A stretch of DNA of 64,000 nucleotides from SG8-41 sp963699525 (GTDB taxonomy: Bacteria; Pseudomonadota; Gammaproteobacteria; Burkholderiales; SG8-41), in assembly GCA_963699525.1 (NCBI GenBank), contig CAVOUI010000006.1, positions 310,001 to 374,000 of the forward strand. The letters are read 5' to 3'. This document shows positions 28,858 through 37,482 of this stretch, piece after piece. The translations under genes were made by a program, and so were the position numbers. How positions within the stretch are numbered: the stretch's first letter is position 1; every line of letters begins with the position of its first letter. Under the pieces are notes generated by a model, which worked only from the letters and a program-made list of their open reading frames with translations, was not told the DNA's origin and searched no databases.

Positions 28858-30375
28858 TCAGCGTGCGGCCAGCAGCAGCGCCGCGATCAGCGCGAGCACC
28901 GCGACGATGGCGGCAAGCAGGCGGTTGCGCCACCGCGCTTCGCGCGCAAGCGCCGCGAATTCCTCGCTCGCGGTGGCCTGAGTCTGACGCACCAGCGCTT
29001 CGTGCAGCAGCCGCGGCAGCTGCGGCAGGATCGTGCCCCAATACGGCGCTTCCTGCTTCACGCGCTGGATGAAGCCGCGCCAGCCCACCTGCTCGGACAT
29101 CCAGCGCTCGAGGAACGGCTTCGCGGTTTCCCACAGATCGAGCTCGGGGTCGAGCTCGCGCCCGAGGCCTTCGATGTTGAGCAGCGTCTTTTGCAGCAGC
29201 ACGAGCTGGGGCTGGACCTCGATGTTGAAGCGGCGCGAGGTCTGGAACAGTCGCAGCAGCACGCGCCCGAACGAGATCTCCTTCAAGGGCTTCGCGAAGA
29301 TCGGCTCGCACACGGCGCGAATTGCCGCCTCGAAGTCGTCGACGCGAGTATCCTTCGGCGCCCAGCCCGACTCGACGTGCACCTGCGCGACCCGCCGGTA
29401 GTCGCGGCGGAAGAAGGCGAGGAAGTTCTGGGCGAGGTAATTCTTGTCGAGGTCGGTCAGCGTCCCCATGATGCCGAAATCGAGCGCGACGTAGCGGCCC
29501 TCGGGCGTGACGAGGATGTTCCCCGGGTGCATGTCGGCGTGAAAGAAGCCGTCGCGGAAGACCTGGGTGAAGCAGATCTCCACCCCGGCCCGCGAAAGCC
29601 GCTTGAGGTCGACCCCCTGCGCCCGCAGCGCCTGCACCTGCGACACCGGCGTGCCGTGCATGCGCTCCATCACCATCACCTCGCTCGAGCAGTAGTCCCA
29701 GTAGACCCGCGGCACGAGCAGCACGGGAGAACCGTCGAAATTGCGCCTCAGCTGGCTCGCGTTCGAGGCCTCGCGCAGGAGGTCGAGCTCGACTTCGAGA
29801 TGCTTCGCAAACTCGTCCACTACCTCGTGCGGGCGCAGCCGCCTGCCGTCGGACCACAGCCATTCAATCAGCGCCGCGCCCGCATGGAGCAGCGCGAGGT
29901 CCCCGGCGATCACGGAGGCGATGCCGGGGCGCAGCACCTTGATGGCGACCTCGGTGCCGTCGGGCAGGCGCGCGAGGTGCACCTGCGCCACCGACGCGCT
30001 CGCGATCGGCTCGCGCTCGAACTCCCGGAACACCTGGTCGACCGGGCGGCCGTAGACCCGCTCGAGGGTGGCGATGACGCGCTCGGAGGCGAACGGCGGC
30101 ACCTGGTCCTGGAGCTTCGCCAGCTCGTCGGCGATGTCGGGCGGCAGGAGATCGCGCCGGGTGGAGAGGATCTGCCCGAACTTGACGAAGATCGGCCCCA
30201 GCGCCTCCAGCGCGCGGCGCAGCCGTACCGCGCGCGGCTCTGCGAGCGGGCGCCAGAAGAAGAGCGCGCCGACCACCGCGCGCAGGCCGGCGACGCGCTC
30301 GTGGCCCAGGAAGAACTCGTCGAGCCCGTAGCGGATGCTGACGCCAAGGATTCGCAGCAATCGAAACAGACGCAT
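28858..30375 (-). CDS. ubiB: UbiB, ADCK-type atypical kinase for ubiquinone synthesis
   Basis: 505 residues. The family-defining KxGQ motif is FVKFGQILSTRRDLLP near residue 50, followed by an Ala-rich loop replacing the usual P-loop (IASASVAQVHLARLPDG). The catalytic Lys is in VAIKVLRPG, the loop is FFHADMHPGNILV and the metal site is VALDFGIMG. Two C-terminal membrane helices close the protein (LLAAIVAVLALIAALLL). Needed for aerobic ubiquinone formation. ubiJ lies upstream, separated by a hairpin repeat pair. Confidence 0.95.
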   Translation of the reverse strand: MRLFRLLRILGVSIRYGLDEFFLGHERVAGLRAVVGALFFWRPLAEPRAVRLRRALEALGPIFVKFGQILSTRRDLLPPDIADELAKLQDQVPPFASERVIATLERVYGRPVDQVFREFEREPIASASVAQVHLARLPDGTEVAIKVLRPGIASVIAGDLALLHAGAALIEWLWSDGRRLRPHEVVDEFAKHLEVELDLLREASNASQLRRNFDGSPVLLVPRVYWDYCSSEVMVMERMHGTPVSQVQALRAQGVDLKRLSRAGVEICFTQVFRDGFFHADMHPGNILVTPEGRYVALDFGIMGTLTDLDKNYLAQNFLAFFRRDYRRVAQVHVESGWAPKDTRVDDFEAAIRAVCEPIFAKPLKEISFGRVLLRLFQTSRRFNIEVQPQLVLLQKTLLNIEGLGRELDPELDLWETAKPFLERWMSEQVGWRGFIQRVKQEAPYWGTILPQLPRLLHEALVRQTQATASEEFAALAREARWRNRLLAAIVAVLALIAALLLAAR

Positions 30376-30401
30376 GGGGCGATTCTAACGTGTAGGCTGT
30401 T

Positions 30402-30451
30402 CCTTCCCCCCTTGCGGGGGAAGGTTCAGTCCTCCCCCGCAAGGGGGGAGG
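30402..30451. repeat. Pair of C/G-rich hairpin repeats between ubiJ and ubiB
   Basis: First hairpin CCTTCCCCC / GGGGGAAGG (30402-30424) and second CCTCCCCC / GGGGGAGG (30431-30451), each with a five-base loop. Downstream at 30466-30489 comes CCCTTCGACAGGCTCAGGAC, another commonly dispersed extragenic string. All lie in the 103-base gap between ubiJ and ubiB. Confidence 0.7.
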
Positions 30452-30478
30452 AGTTTCAGGACTGGCCCTTCGACAGGC

Positions 30479-31048
30479 TCAGGACAGGCCTGGTCGGGTC
30501 AAGAGGCGTTCGATGCGCTTTTCGAGCCGCGCGGCGTCGTCGCGCAGTTGGTCCACCGCGCGGCCGAACTCCTCCAGGTCGCGCGCGCCCGTGATCAGCG
30601 GCTGCTCCTCGGTCCAATACTCGGCGAACGAACGGGCGGTGTTATCCGCGGCCTCCCCGCCCCAGCGCTGGAGGGTCCTTCCGGTTTCCACCATGCGGTG
30701 GGCGGCGACATCGCCGAAGACGCGGGAGAGGTCTTCCTCGACGTCCCAGCGCAGGTTGCGCGCCACGTGGTGGAGGGCGGACGCGAATTCGGTATCGCCG
30801 GCAATATCGATCTCGCGCCACGCAGTCTCGTCGCGGGCGGCGAGCCGCAGCAGGAGGCCGGGGCCAAGCCTGACCGTGGCGGCGGGTTCCGTGCCGGCGC
30901 CGGCCGCGGCGACTTCACCATTCGCGAGGACGGTTAGCGTTGCGGCGACCGGGAAGAACTCGAAGCGGGCGGTCTTGCCGGTGTGCCGCCGCAGGGCGTC
31001 GCGCGCCCAGCTCGCGCTGCGCAGCAGATGATTGATGAACGAAGCCAC
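30479..31048 (-). CDS. ubiJ: UbiJ, SCP2-domain ubiquinone assembly factor
   Basis: 189 residues. N-terminal SCP2/sterol-carrier-like lipid-binding part (INHLLRSASWARDALRRHTG, then ARFEFFPVAATLTV), then a C-terminal coiled coil (VDQLRDDAARLEKRIERLL). UbiJ binds the ubiquinone ring intermediates within the Ubi complex. Its place between a Tim44-like gene and ubiB in a ubiE operon is the standard order in betaproteobacteria. Confidence 0.92.
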   Translation of the reverse strand: MASFINHLLRSASWARDALRRHTGKTARFEFFPVAATLTVLANGEVAAAGAGTEPAATVRLGPGLLLRLAARDETAWREIDIAGDTEFASALHHVARNLRWDVEEDLSRVFGDVAAHRMVETGRTLQRWGGEAADNTARSFAEYWTEEQPLITGARDLEEFGRAVDQLRDDAARLEKRIERLLTRPGLS

Positions 31049-31095
31049 CGCGGTCGACGCCGCGGTGGCAGGATCCGGGATTCGCGATTCGGGAC

Positions 31096-31952
31096 TCAGG
31101 ACTGCTGTATGCCGGCGACTAACCAGCCCGAACGCCCGTCGACCGGCTTCTCGAGATGCCAGGTTTCGCTGAACGGCTTGGCATCGCGAGCGCTGGAATC
31201 ACGCAGCATGCCGGTGAAGCGCACGCTTGCGATCCAGGAGCCGGCTTCCTCGACGACCTCCAGCACCTCGGCTTCGAGCGTCAGCACCTCGGTCCGCTCG
31301 TCAGCGGTGCCCGCGGCGCGGATATCGGCCTCGATCTCCCGATAGATCTCCGGCGCGAAATAGTCGCGCATCATCGAGAGATCCTTCCGGTCGTAGGCTT
31401 CCTGAAGCCGCACGAAGTTGCGCCGCGCGTGCCGCACGAATTCGCCGGCATCGAAGCCGACGGGCCAGCGTTCCAGGGGTCGCCGCAACCGAATATCGCC
31501 CCGGCGCCGCCCGGCAGCGCGCCGAGCGTCGGATGGCCTCCACCTCCCGCACCCGCACCCGCGTACTGGATCGGTTCCCGCGCGACCCTGCCGCGCGAAA
31601 GTGCTCGGGCCGCGAGCGCCGCTGCCGCGACGATGAGGCCGATCAGGAGCAAGCCCGTGAGCAATCCGGCCAACCCGTTATTGAGGAACAGTGCGGCAAG
31701 ACCCGCGCCCAGGGCAAAACCGGCAAGGGGACCGAGCCATTTCGACGCGCCCGCCGGCTGCTGTGCCGGTGTCGCGGGTGCGGCTTGCTGCTGTTGCTGT
31801 TGTTGCGCGGGCGCCTTCGGGGCGCTTTGCCGCTGGGCGGGCGCGCGCTGCATGCCCATATTGCGCCCCCCACTGAGGCCGCGCGCGTCGGCGTCCTCGA
31901 TCGCGAACGCCACCGCGATCAGGGCAATTGCGAGGGAAAGCAGGGTTTTCAT
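31096..31952 (-). CDS. Tim44-like domain protein, frame-broken
   Basis: Start MKTLLSLAIALIAVAFAIED with a signal peptide, then RGLSGGRNMGMQRAPAQRQS, a Gln-rich stretch, and two hydrophobic helices (LAALFLNNGLAGLLTGLLLI and neighbour). The Tim44-like domain continues in another frame from about 31488 (FDAGEFVRHARRNFVRLQEA through FSETWHLEKPVDG). The 857-base locus is 3n+2, so one base appears lost near 31480. Corrected length about 286 residues. Inner-membrane protein of unknown function, usual between ubiE and ubiJ in betaproteobacteria. Confidence 0.85.
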
Positions 31953-32006
31953 GGTTCCTCCTCAGAGCGCGCCATTGTACACGCCGCGAGCCCCCTTCGC
32001 GGGAGT

Positions 32007-32711
32007 TCAGCGCTTCGAGTAACTGACAAGTTCGACCACGTTCCATCCGCTGTCGACCCACCACCAGCAGCCACCATCGCCGCACCCGCGACTCGTGTCG
32101 ATATGGCCTGAGCGGCTCGCATGCTTGACGATTCCGCCCGCGCTCGGCGAGTACCAGTCCACCTCGGTGATATATTCTTCGCCCAAGAAGTAGATCTGGT
32201 TGCCCGCGTACACCACCCGCTGTACCACAAGCGCATCGAACTCGCCGGCCGGAACCTTGACGCGCTCCCAGCCGCGCACCGAGCCGTCAATGCGCACGCG
32301 GTTCACGCGTCCGGACGCAGGATCGGTCGCGTTCACGTAAGCCCGCCAGGTCTTGCCTGCCTCCAAGGGGAACGGCAGCGCCGGGTAGGGGGGCTCGTAA
32401 CGGAAGTTCTGCAGGTTCGTCATTGGCCGCTCGCGCCAGTTCCAGTCGCGGGTGTAGCGCTGCGTTGAATCGCGCCCCTCATGGCGCAGTTGAACCGTGA
32501 CGGTGTCGCCCTCGACCGCAGTCACGCGGTATTCGAACGTGCCTCCCGGAAGCTTGGTATAGCCGTCGTGAAGCGAATACTTCCATTCATCGCCCATCCG
32601 GATGTCCGGGGCGGCAACCTGGGGCGGGACCCCTGCAGGCGGGGTTTGCGGCAAGGAGCCGGCGCAACCGGCGACGAGCAGTAATGCAGAAAGAGAGAAG
32701 AATCGCTTCAT
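32007..32711 (-). CDS. Lipoprotein, conserved hypothetical
   Basis: 234 residues. Signal peptide with lipobox LLVAGC (Cys at residue 15), then PQTPPAGVPPQVAAPDI and a beta-rich domain (KYSLHDGYTKLPGGTFEYRV; VKVPAGEFDALVVQRVVY). The C-terminal part has a Cys/Trp-rich HIDTSRGCGDGGCWWWVDSG. The PAGEF motif resembles periplasmic ligand-binding-like domains in DUF3108-type proteins. The ATG at 32711 is preferred over an in-frame ATG at 32723. Position inside the ubi block suggests co-expression only. Confidence 0.78.
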   Translation of the reverse strand: MKRFFSLSALLLVAGCAGSLPQTPPAGVPPQVAAPDIRMGDEWKYSLHDGYTKLPGGTFEYRVTAVEGDTVTVQLRHEGRDSTQRYTRDWNWRERPMTNLQNFRYEPPYPALPFPLEAGKTWRAYVNATDPASGRVNRVRIDGSVRGWERVKVPAGEFDALVVQRVVYAGNQIYFLGEEYITEVDWYSPSAGGIVKHASRSGHIDTSRGCGDGGCWWWVDSGWNVVELVSYSKR

Positions 32712-32800
32712 GAGCTCCTCCACGATTCAAAACGGTACACGCGCGTTCCAGCTAACATCCGGTATGACGACTCTATTCCAGGGAGCTGCGGGCTCGCGGG

Positions 32801-33538
32801 TCAGAACTTGTATCCCCGGTGCAGGGCGACGACCCCGGCGGCGAGGTTGAAGTATTCGACCCGCTCCAGGCCGGCGTGTTCCAGCATCGCCTTCAGCGCT
32901 TCCTGGTCGGGATGCATGCGTATCGATTCCGCGAGGTAGCGGTACGCTGCAGCGTCGTTGGCGACGAGCTTGCCCAGCCGCGGCAGCAGCCCGAACGAGT
33001 AGGCATCGTAAAGCGGCTTGAGCGGAGCCCAGACCCGCGAGAATTCGAGCACGATCAGCCGGCCCCCGGGCTTGAGCACGCGCCGCATCTCGGAGAGCGC
33101 GGCCTCCTTGCGCGTCATGTTGCGCAGCCCGAAGGCGACGCTCACGCAATCGAAGCGGTGGGCTCCGAATGGGAGCTTTTCCGCATCGCACAGCACGAGC
33201 GGCAGCACGATGCCGGCATCCAGCAGCCGGTCGCGCCCGTGCCGCAACATCGCGGGATTGATGTCCGTCAGCACGACCTCGCCCTGCGGCCCGACGCGGC
33301 GGGAGAACAGCCGCGCGAGGTCGCCCGTGCCGCCCGCAATGTCGAGCACGCGCTCGCCCGGGCGCACGCCGCTCGCCTCGACCGCGAAGCGCTTCCACAG
33401 CCGGTGCAGCCCCGCCGACATGAGGTCGTTCATGAGGTCGTAGCGCGGCGCGACCGAATCGAACACGCCCGCGACGTGCCGCGACTTCTCGCTCTCGGGC
33501 ACGGGCTTGAAGCCGAAATCGGTGGTTTCTTGCGTCAC
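32801..33538 (-). CDS. ubiE: Demethylmenaquinone/2-methoxy-6-polyprenyl-benzoquinol methyltransferase
   Basis: 245 residues from the GTG at 33538 (GTGA overlap with the upstream stop). SAM motif I is VLDIAGGTGDLARLFSRRVG near residue 65, followed by ITxIN-like VVLTDINPAMLRHGRDRLLD, and the UbiE signature YDLMNDLMSAGLHRLWKR near residue 35. Methylates C2 of the ubiquinone or menaquinone ring. First core gene of the ubi block. Confidence 0.95.
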   Translation of the reverse strand: MTQETTDFGFKPVPESEKSRHVAGVFDSVAPRYDLMNDLMSAGLHRLWKRFAVEASGVRPGERVLDIAGGTGDLARLFSRRVGPQGEVVLTDINPAMLRHGRDRLLDAGIVLPLVLCDAEKLPFGAHRFDCVSVAFGLRNMTRKEAALSEMRRVLKPGGRLIVLEFSRVWAPLKPLYDAYSFGLLPRLGKLVANDAAAYRYLAESIRMHPDQEALKAMLEHAGLERVEYFNLAAGVVALHRGYKF

Positions 33539-33924
33539 GGCTTCTTCGCTTGGGGCTCGCGACTCGCGCCCGCTTCCTCCATGCGCTTCAGGTACTCGCG
33601 CCACATCTCGTCCTGCCGCGTGCCGTAGTCGTAGAGCAGGTCCCACGAGTAGATGCCGGTGCTGTGGCCGTCCGAGAAATGAAGCTGCACCGCATACTGG
33701 CCCACGGGCTCGACGCGCGAGATCTCCACATTCTTCTTTCCGGTCTGCAGGACTTCCTGCCCGGGGCCGTGGCCGCGCACCTCGGCGGAAGGGGAGTAGA
33801 CGCGCAGGAACTCGCACGGCAGGCGGAAGTGGGCTCCGTCCGCGAACGAGATTTCAAGAACGCGCGATTTCTGGTGGAGCTTGATCTCGGTCGGCAGCGG
33901 AACTGCCTTGTTGAGCCCGGCCAT
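33535..33924 (-). CDS. DUF971 (gamma-butyrobetaine hydroxylase-like N-terminal domain) protein
   Basis: 129 residues from the ATG at 33924, which has GGGGG upstream. Typical features: TEIKLHQKSRVLEISFADGA, FRLPCEFLRVYSPSAEVRGH, the YAVQLHFSDGHSTGIYSWD box and a tail with YDYGTRQDEMWREYLKRM. The family is small and uncharacterised, some members being linked to Fe-S or electron transfer roles. GTGA overlap with ubiE shows translational coupling. Confidence 0.9.
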   Translation of the reverse strand: MAGLNKAVPLPTEIKLHQKSRVLEISFADGAHFRLPCEFLRVYSPSAEVRGHGPGQEVLQTGKKNVEISRVEPVGQYAVQLHFSDGHSTGIYSWDLLYDYGTRQDEMWREYLKRMEEAGASREPQAKKP

Positions 33925-33955
33925 GAGCACCCCCGGAGGGATGCATCATAACCGA

Positions 33956-35551
33956 TCACACGACCACGATGGTTCCGCGGTCGAAGTCGCCGCCTTTTTC
34001 GAGGAGATTGAGAAGCTTTGCAACCTGCTTGCGGTCGGAGAACACTTCCACGAAGCGGCCGCTCTGGAACCAGCCCGCGGGCAGGATCAGCGTGGCCGGC
34101 GTGGCGGGCGTCGCGACTTCCGGCAGCAGCAGCGCGCGCTCGTAGCGCCCGTTGCCGCCCGGCGCGAAGTTGGACGGCCGCACCGAGATCGCCTGCGGCG
34201 TGCCGGGGAAGAGGCGCACGCCGCAGCAGATTTCGCCGTTATCCTCCATCCTGAGCCACTGCACCATGCCGACGTGGAAGTGCCGCCCGCCCGCCCGGCG
34301 CACCGCCAGCAGCTGGTTGTGGCCCACGCGGCCCTTGCCCTCCGGCTCGCGCTGCATGCACATGAAACCGGAGGCGCTGTGGTTGAGGATCTGCCAAGAC
34401 TCGAGCCCCTGCGGGGCGCCGGTGTCGTGCTCGGGCCGGGTGATGTAGCCGTACGTGTCGAGGTCCTGCTTCTCGCGCGAGGAGAGATCGCCCGGTTGCC
34501 GGAACTCGCGGCCGCCGCCGACGTGGAGGTGCGCGCCCACGAGACCGAAGCACACCCGGGCCGGCTCCTCGCCTTCGGACCGGTCCTCGCTCCGCGCCGT
34601 GCCGGCGCGGCACCATTGCACGTAGAGCACCATCAGCAGGTTCTCGCAACCGGGCTGCCGCGCGTCCTCGCCGAGCCCGAGCTGTCCCGGGGACTGCCCC
34701 TGCTTGAGCAGGTTAATGGTCTGGCGCAACGTCTTCGACAATTGCTCGAGGTCGAGGTAGCGATGGTGCGGCTGGGGCTCCACCGTCACTCCCACCGCCA
34801 CGCTGCTGGTGCTCGTCAGGTCGACGATCAGAGACGGAATCGGGCTGGTCGGAAGCGGCTGCGCGGCGAGACCGATGAGGTTTGCCCAGCGCTCGAGCCA
34901 GCGCGCAACGAATGCCATCTGCCGCACCGACAGCGCGAAGGGGTTGGCAAGATGGGCGAGCAGGACCTGGACGTAGCTTTCCGCGCAACTCGAGTCCGGA
35001 TCGCGCTGCGCGAAGCTGTCCTGGACGCGGATGCGCGCGAAGCCGTGGCTCTCCGCGAACGAATACATCTCGTGCAGCGCGCGCCAGAGCCTGCCCGGCG
35101 GCTGGCGGTAGATGCGGTAGTAGTCGAGGAGCATGCTGCCGAGCAGGCGCAGGCAGCGCATCGTGATCAGCGCCGCGTGCGGCGCGATCGCCAGATCGCC
35201 TTCGCGGTAGGCCCGGAGGCACTGCTGGTAGTTGAGGCTGATTTCCTGCCACAGGCCGATGACGTTGTTCCACACGACCGTCTCGCCCTCCTCGAGCGGC
35301 AGCGGCCTGCCGGCATAGCGCTTGGAGGACTCGCCCTGCACGAAGTACACCGGCTCGCGCAGCGCCTCGAGGATCTTCAGGCGCTCGAGCGGCGCGATGT
35401 GCGCCGCGCCGAGGCTCGTCAGCTGGCCGGTGAGGGCCTGCTGGGTCAACTGGACATTGGTGAGCGTGAGCTGCTCGATCCAGCGCTTGCAACTCGCGCT
35501 GTCGGTGAACTGCAACGGGGTCGAGACGGAGGCGGACGGCTGAATGCTCAT
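33956..35551 (-). CDS. Large conserved hypothetical protein, possible PilZ-like regulator
   Basis: 531 residues from the ATG at 35551 (MSIQPSASVSTPLQFTDSAS). No membrane helix or signal. A helical N-terminal half (WNNVIGLWQEISLNYQQCLR; LSVRQMAFVARWLERWANLI) is followed by a beta-rich C-terminal half with NHSASGFMCMQREPEGKGRV and VGHNQLLAVRR, which resembles the spacing of a PilZ c-di-GMP-like fold without a clear RxxxR. I recognise this as a conserved betaproteobacterial protein but not its function. Alone between DUF971 and YqaA. Confidence 0.65.
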   Translation of the reverse strand: MSIQPSASVSTPLQFTDSASCKRWIEQLTLTNVQLTQQALTGQLTSLGAAHIAPLERLKILEALREPVYFVQGESSKRYAGRPLPLEEGETVVWNNVIGLWQEISLNYQQCLRAYREGDLAIAPHAALITMRCLRLLGSMLLDYYRIYRQPPGRLWRALHEMYSFAESHGFARIRVQDSFAQRDPDSSCAESYVQVLLAHLANPFALSVRQMAFVARWLERWANLIGLAAQPLPTSPIPSLIVDLTSTSSVAVGVTVEPQPHHRYLDLEQLSKTLRQTINLLKQGQSPGQLGLGEDARQPGCENLLMVLYVQWCRAGTARSEDRSEGEEPARVCFGLVGAHLHVGGGREFRQPGDLSSREKQDLDTYGYITRPEHDTGAPQGLESWQILNHSASGFMCMQREPEGKGRVGHNQLLAVRRAGGRHFHVGMVQWLRMEDNGEICCGVRLFPGTPQAISVRPSNFAPGGNGRYERALLLPEVATPATPATLILPAGWFQSGRFVEVFSDRKQVAKLLNLLEKGGDFDRGTIVVV

Positions 35552-35593
35552 GACAAGGATGCGGCTTGCGGCGGGTAGCGCACCGCTCCGCAA

Positions 35594-35800
35594 AAGAGGC
35601 TAGCCCAACCGCATGGACACGGCACGATAACTAGGTCACTCAAGGCCCAAAAAGCTCCGGAACCATCGGAATAAATTCACGTTTTCCGTCAGCTTAGAGC
35701 CGGTCCAGCCGTTGCGCAAGTGCTTTCTTGACCGGCGTGAATTCGGACCGCATGGACGGGAGCTGATTGGGCGGGAGGTCCCGGCTCAAGCGCTGCTTCG
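35594..35800 (-). other. Gap between the large hypothetical and yqaA
   Basis: About 200 bases without a recognised gene. A minus-strand frame reads RSEFTPVKKALAQRLDRL just after the yqaA stop, perhaps an old extension of that gene, but it has no own start site. No tRNA, hairpin with T run, or repeat seen. Confidence 0.4.
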
Positions 35801-36193
35801 CTAGGCAATAGCAGCTATAGCCAAGTAGCGGGTTAGCTTCCCCGCCCCCATGAAAAACGCGGCGAGCCACGGATTGAGCCGCAGCCATCCGGCCGCGACG
35901 CAAAGCGGGTCCCCGATGAGCGGAACCCATGACAGCAGCAGGACCGGGCTGCCGTACTTCCGCACCGTCTGCAGGCCGTGCAGTTCGTTCTTCTGCGGAA
36001 CGATGCGGCCGATCAGGTACGAGGACATGCCGCCGAGGGTGTTGCCCAGGGTCGCGACGCCGAGCGCGAGCCAGAACTGCCCGGGGTGGAGCTTCAACAC
36101 CGTGAACAGCACCACCTCCGAGCCCCCGGGCAGGAGCGTCGCGGCGAGAAAGCTCGACCCGAAGAGCGCCCACAGGCTCGCTTCCTCATTCAT
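35801..36193 (-). CDS. YqaA family (DedA-like/SNARE-associated) membrane protein
   Basis: 130 residues with three to four helices: FGSSFLAATLLPGGSEVVLF and HPGQFWLALGVATLGNTLGG near the N-terminus, PVLLLSWVPLIGDPLCVAAG and GAGKLTRYLAIAAIA at the end. The G(x)9-DPLxxxAG-like re-entrant motif is typical. YqaA relatives are small inner-membrane proteins connected with membrane integrity or phospholipid transport. Nine bases separate it from the enolase-superfamily gene upstream. Confidence 0.85.
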   Translation of the reverse strand: MNEEASLWALFGSSFLAATLLPGGSEVVLFTVLKLHPGQFWLALGVATLGNTLGGMSSYLIGRIVPQKNELHGLQTVRKYGSPVLLLSWVPLIGDPLCVAAGWLRLNPWLAAFFMGAGKLTRYLAIAAIA

Positions 36194-36202
36194 CGTTACC
36201 GT

Positions 36203-37300
36203 TTACTCCTTGATGCGTGTGTCCTTCAGCACGTCGCGGTTAGGCTCGAGCCCGAGCCCGGGCTTTGCGGGGATCCGCACGACGTTGTTCTCGGGCCGCG
36301 GCGGCTTGACGAAGAGCAGCTCGCCCACCGCCTGCATGTCGAGATGGAACTCGACGCGCCAGCCGTTCATGAGCCCCGCCATGGTGTGCATGTTGTGCAA
36401 AGGCCAGCCGCCGCCGTTCGCGATGGGGAGATTGAACGCTTGCGCGAGGTGCCCGGCTTTCTGCGCCTCGGTGAAGCCGCCGCAGTAGCAGACGTTGGGC
36501 TGGAGGATGTCCACCGCCTGGTGCAGCACCAGCTCGCGCAGCCGCCAGCGATGCCCCTCGTTCTGCCCTGCGGAGATCGGGATGTTGGTGTGGTTGCGCA
36601 GATCAGCCATCGCGCGCGTGTCGTTCTGGTAGAGCGGCTCCTCGAACCAGGTGAGGTTGCAGTCCTCGACCGCGCGGCAGAGCTGGCGCGCGTCTACAGG
36701 GTTGAACTTGTAGTTGGCGTCCATCATCAGCTCGACATCCGGACCGATGGCGTCGCGCACCGCTCGCACGCGCCGGGCATCCTCCTGCCAGCCGCCCTGA
36801 TGGACGGCCACCACCATCTTCAGCCGGCGGTGACCGTTCTTCAGCTGGAGCCGCGCCGCTTCCACGAGCTGCTCGCGGTCCTCGTATTCGGAAAAGCCGA
36901 AGGTGCAGTAGGTCGGCGCCCAGTCGCGCGCGCCGCCGAGAAGCTGGGCGACCGTGCGCCCGGTCAGCTTGCCGTGGATGTCCCAGCACGCGATGTCGAT
37001 GGTCGAGAGCGCGCTCGAAACGACGCCTGTCATCGAGCGCTGGTTCAGCTTCCACCACACCTTCTCGTGAATCGCCTCCGTGTCGCGCGGGTCCATGCCC
37101 TTCAGCAGGGGATAGAACTCCTTCTCGATCGCGGTCACGATCGCGAACGGCAGGTAGGCGCCGCCGGTCAGGCCGCTGCCGGCGTAGCCGTCGTCGGTCT
37201 CGACCTCGCAGAACACCGCGTTGCGGACGATCGGCTCCTTCAGCAGCGGGACGGTGACAGACAGGCGGTGCACGCCCGCCCGGATGGATTTGATCTTCAT
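36203..37300 (-). CDS. Mandelate racemase/muconate-lactonizing family enzyme (enolase superfamily)
   Basis: 365 residues. N-terminal capping domain, then the barrel: RRLKMVVAVHQGG near residue 160, metal ligands in ELMMDANYKFNP (Asp), TWFEEPLYQND (Glu) and ISAGQNEGHRWR, and NGGGWPLHNMHTMAG near 300 for the His acid/base side. Likely a sugar-acid dehydratase or racemase, but the substrate cannot be assigned. Divergent from the FAA hydrolase gene at 37483, with which it may share a catabolic route. Confidence 0.85.
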   Translation of the reverse strand: MKIKSIRAGVHRLSVTVPLLKEPIVRNAVFCEVETDDGYAGSGLTGGAYLPFAIVTAIEKEFYPLLKGMDPRDTEAIHEKVWWKLNQRSMTGVVSSALSTIDIACWDIHGKLTGRTVAQLLGGARDWAPTYCTFGFSEYEDREQLVEAARLQLKNGHRRLKMVVAVHQGGWQEDARRVRAVRDAIGPDVELMMDANYKFNPVDARQLCRAVEDCNLTWFEEPLYQNDTRAMADLRNHTNIPISAGQNEGHRWRLRELVLHQAVDILQPNVCYCGGFTEAQKAGHLAQAFNLPIANGGGWPLHNMHTMAGLMNGWRVEFHLDMQAVGELLFVKPPRPENNVVRIPAKPGLGLEPNRDVLKDTRIKE

Positions 37301-37482
37301 GTGGACTCCGGTTCGAGTGTCGGTCGCGGGAGCAGCGAGTTTACACCGGGCACCCGCCGCGGCATTTGCCCATGCTCTATAATTCGCAACTCCCGGGGCC
37401 CCGCACGGAATTTCCCGCTCTTGGCGTTGAGCGAAAGCGGCGTTACTTTGAAGGAAATTTGAAGGAAACCTGCTGATGAGTC
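37301..37482. promoter_or_regulatory. Divergent promoter region between the enolase-superfamily and FAA-hydrolase genes
   Basis: 182-base gap between two divergent genes. TATAAT at 37378-37383 points rightwards about 100 bases before the hydrolase start, without a clear -35. GGAGACT-like and GAAGGAAAC strings before 37483 supply the ribosome site. Confidence 0.4.

Noticed and set aside
30466..30489. CGACAGGCTCAGGAC string as an attachment site
   Set aside because: This string is a widely dispersed extragenic sequence and has no second copy flanking an element here.
35694..35800. Minus-strand frame ending PVKKALAQRLDRL after yqaA
   Set aside because: No start codon or ribosome site of its own and no recognised domain; may be a former extension of yqaA, kept only as a note.
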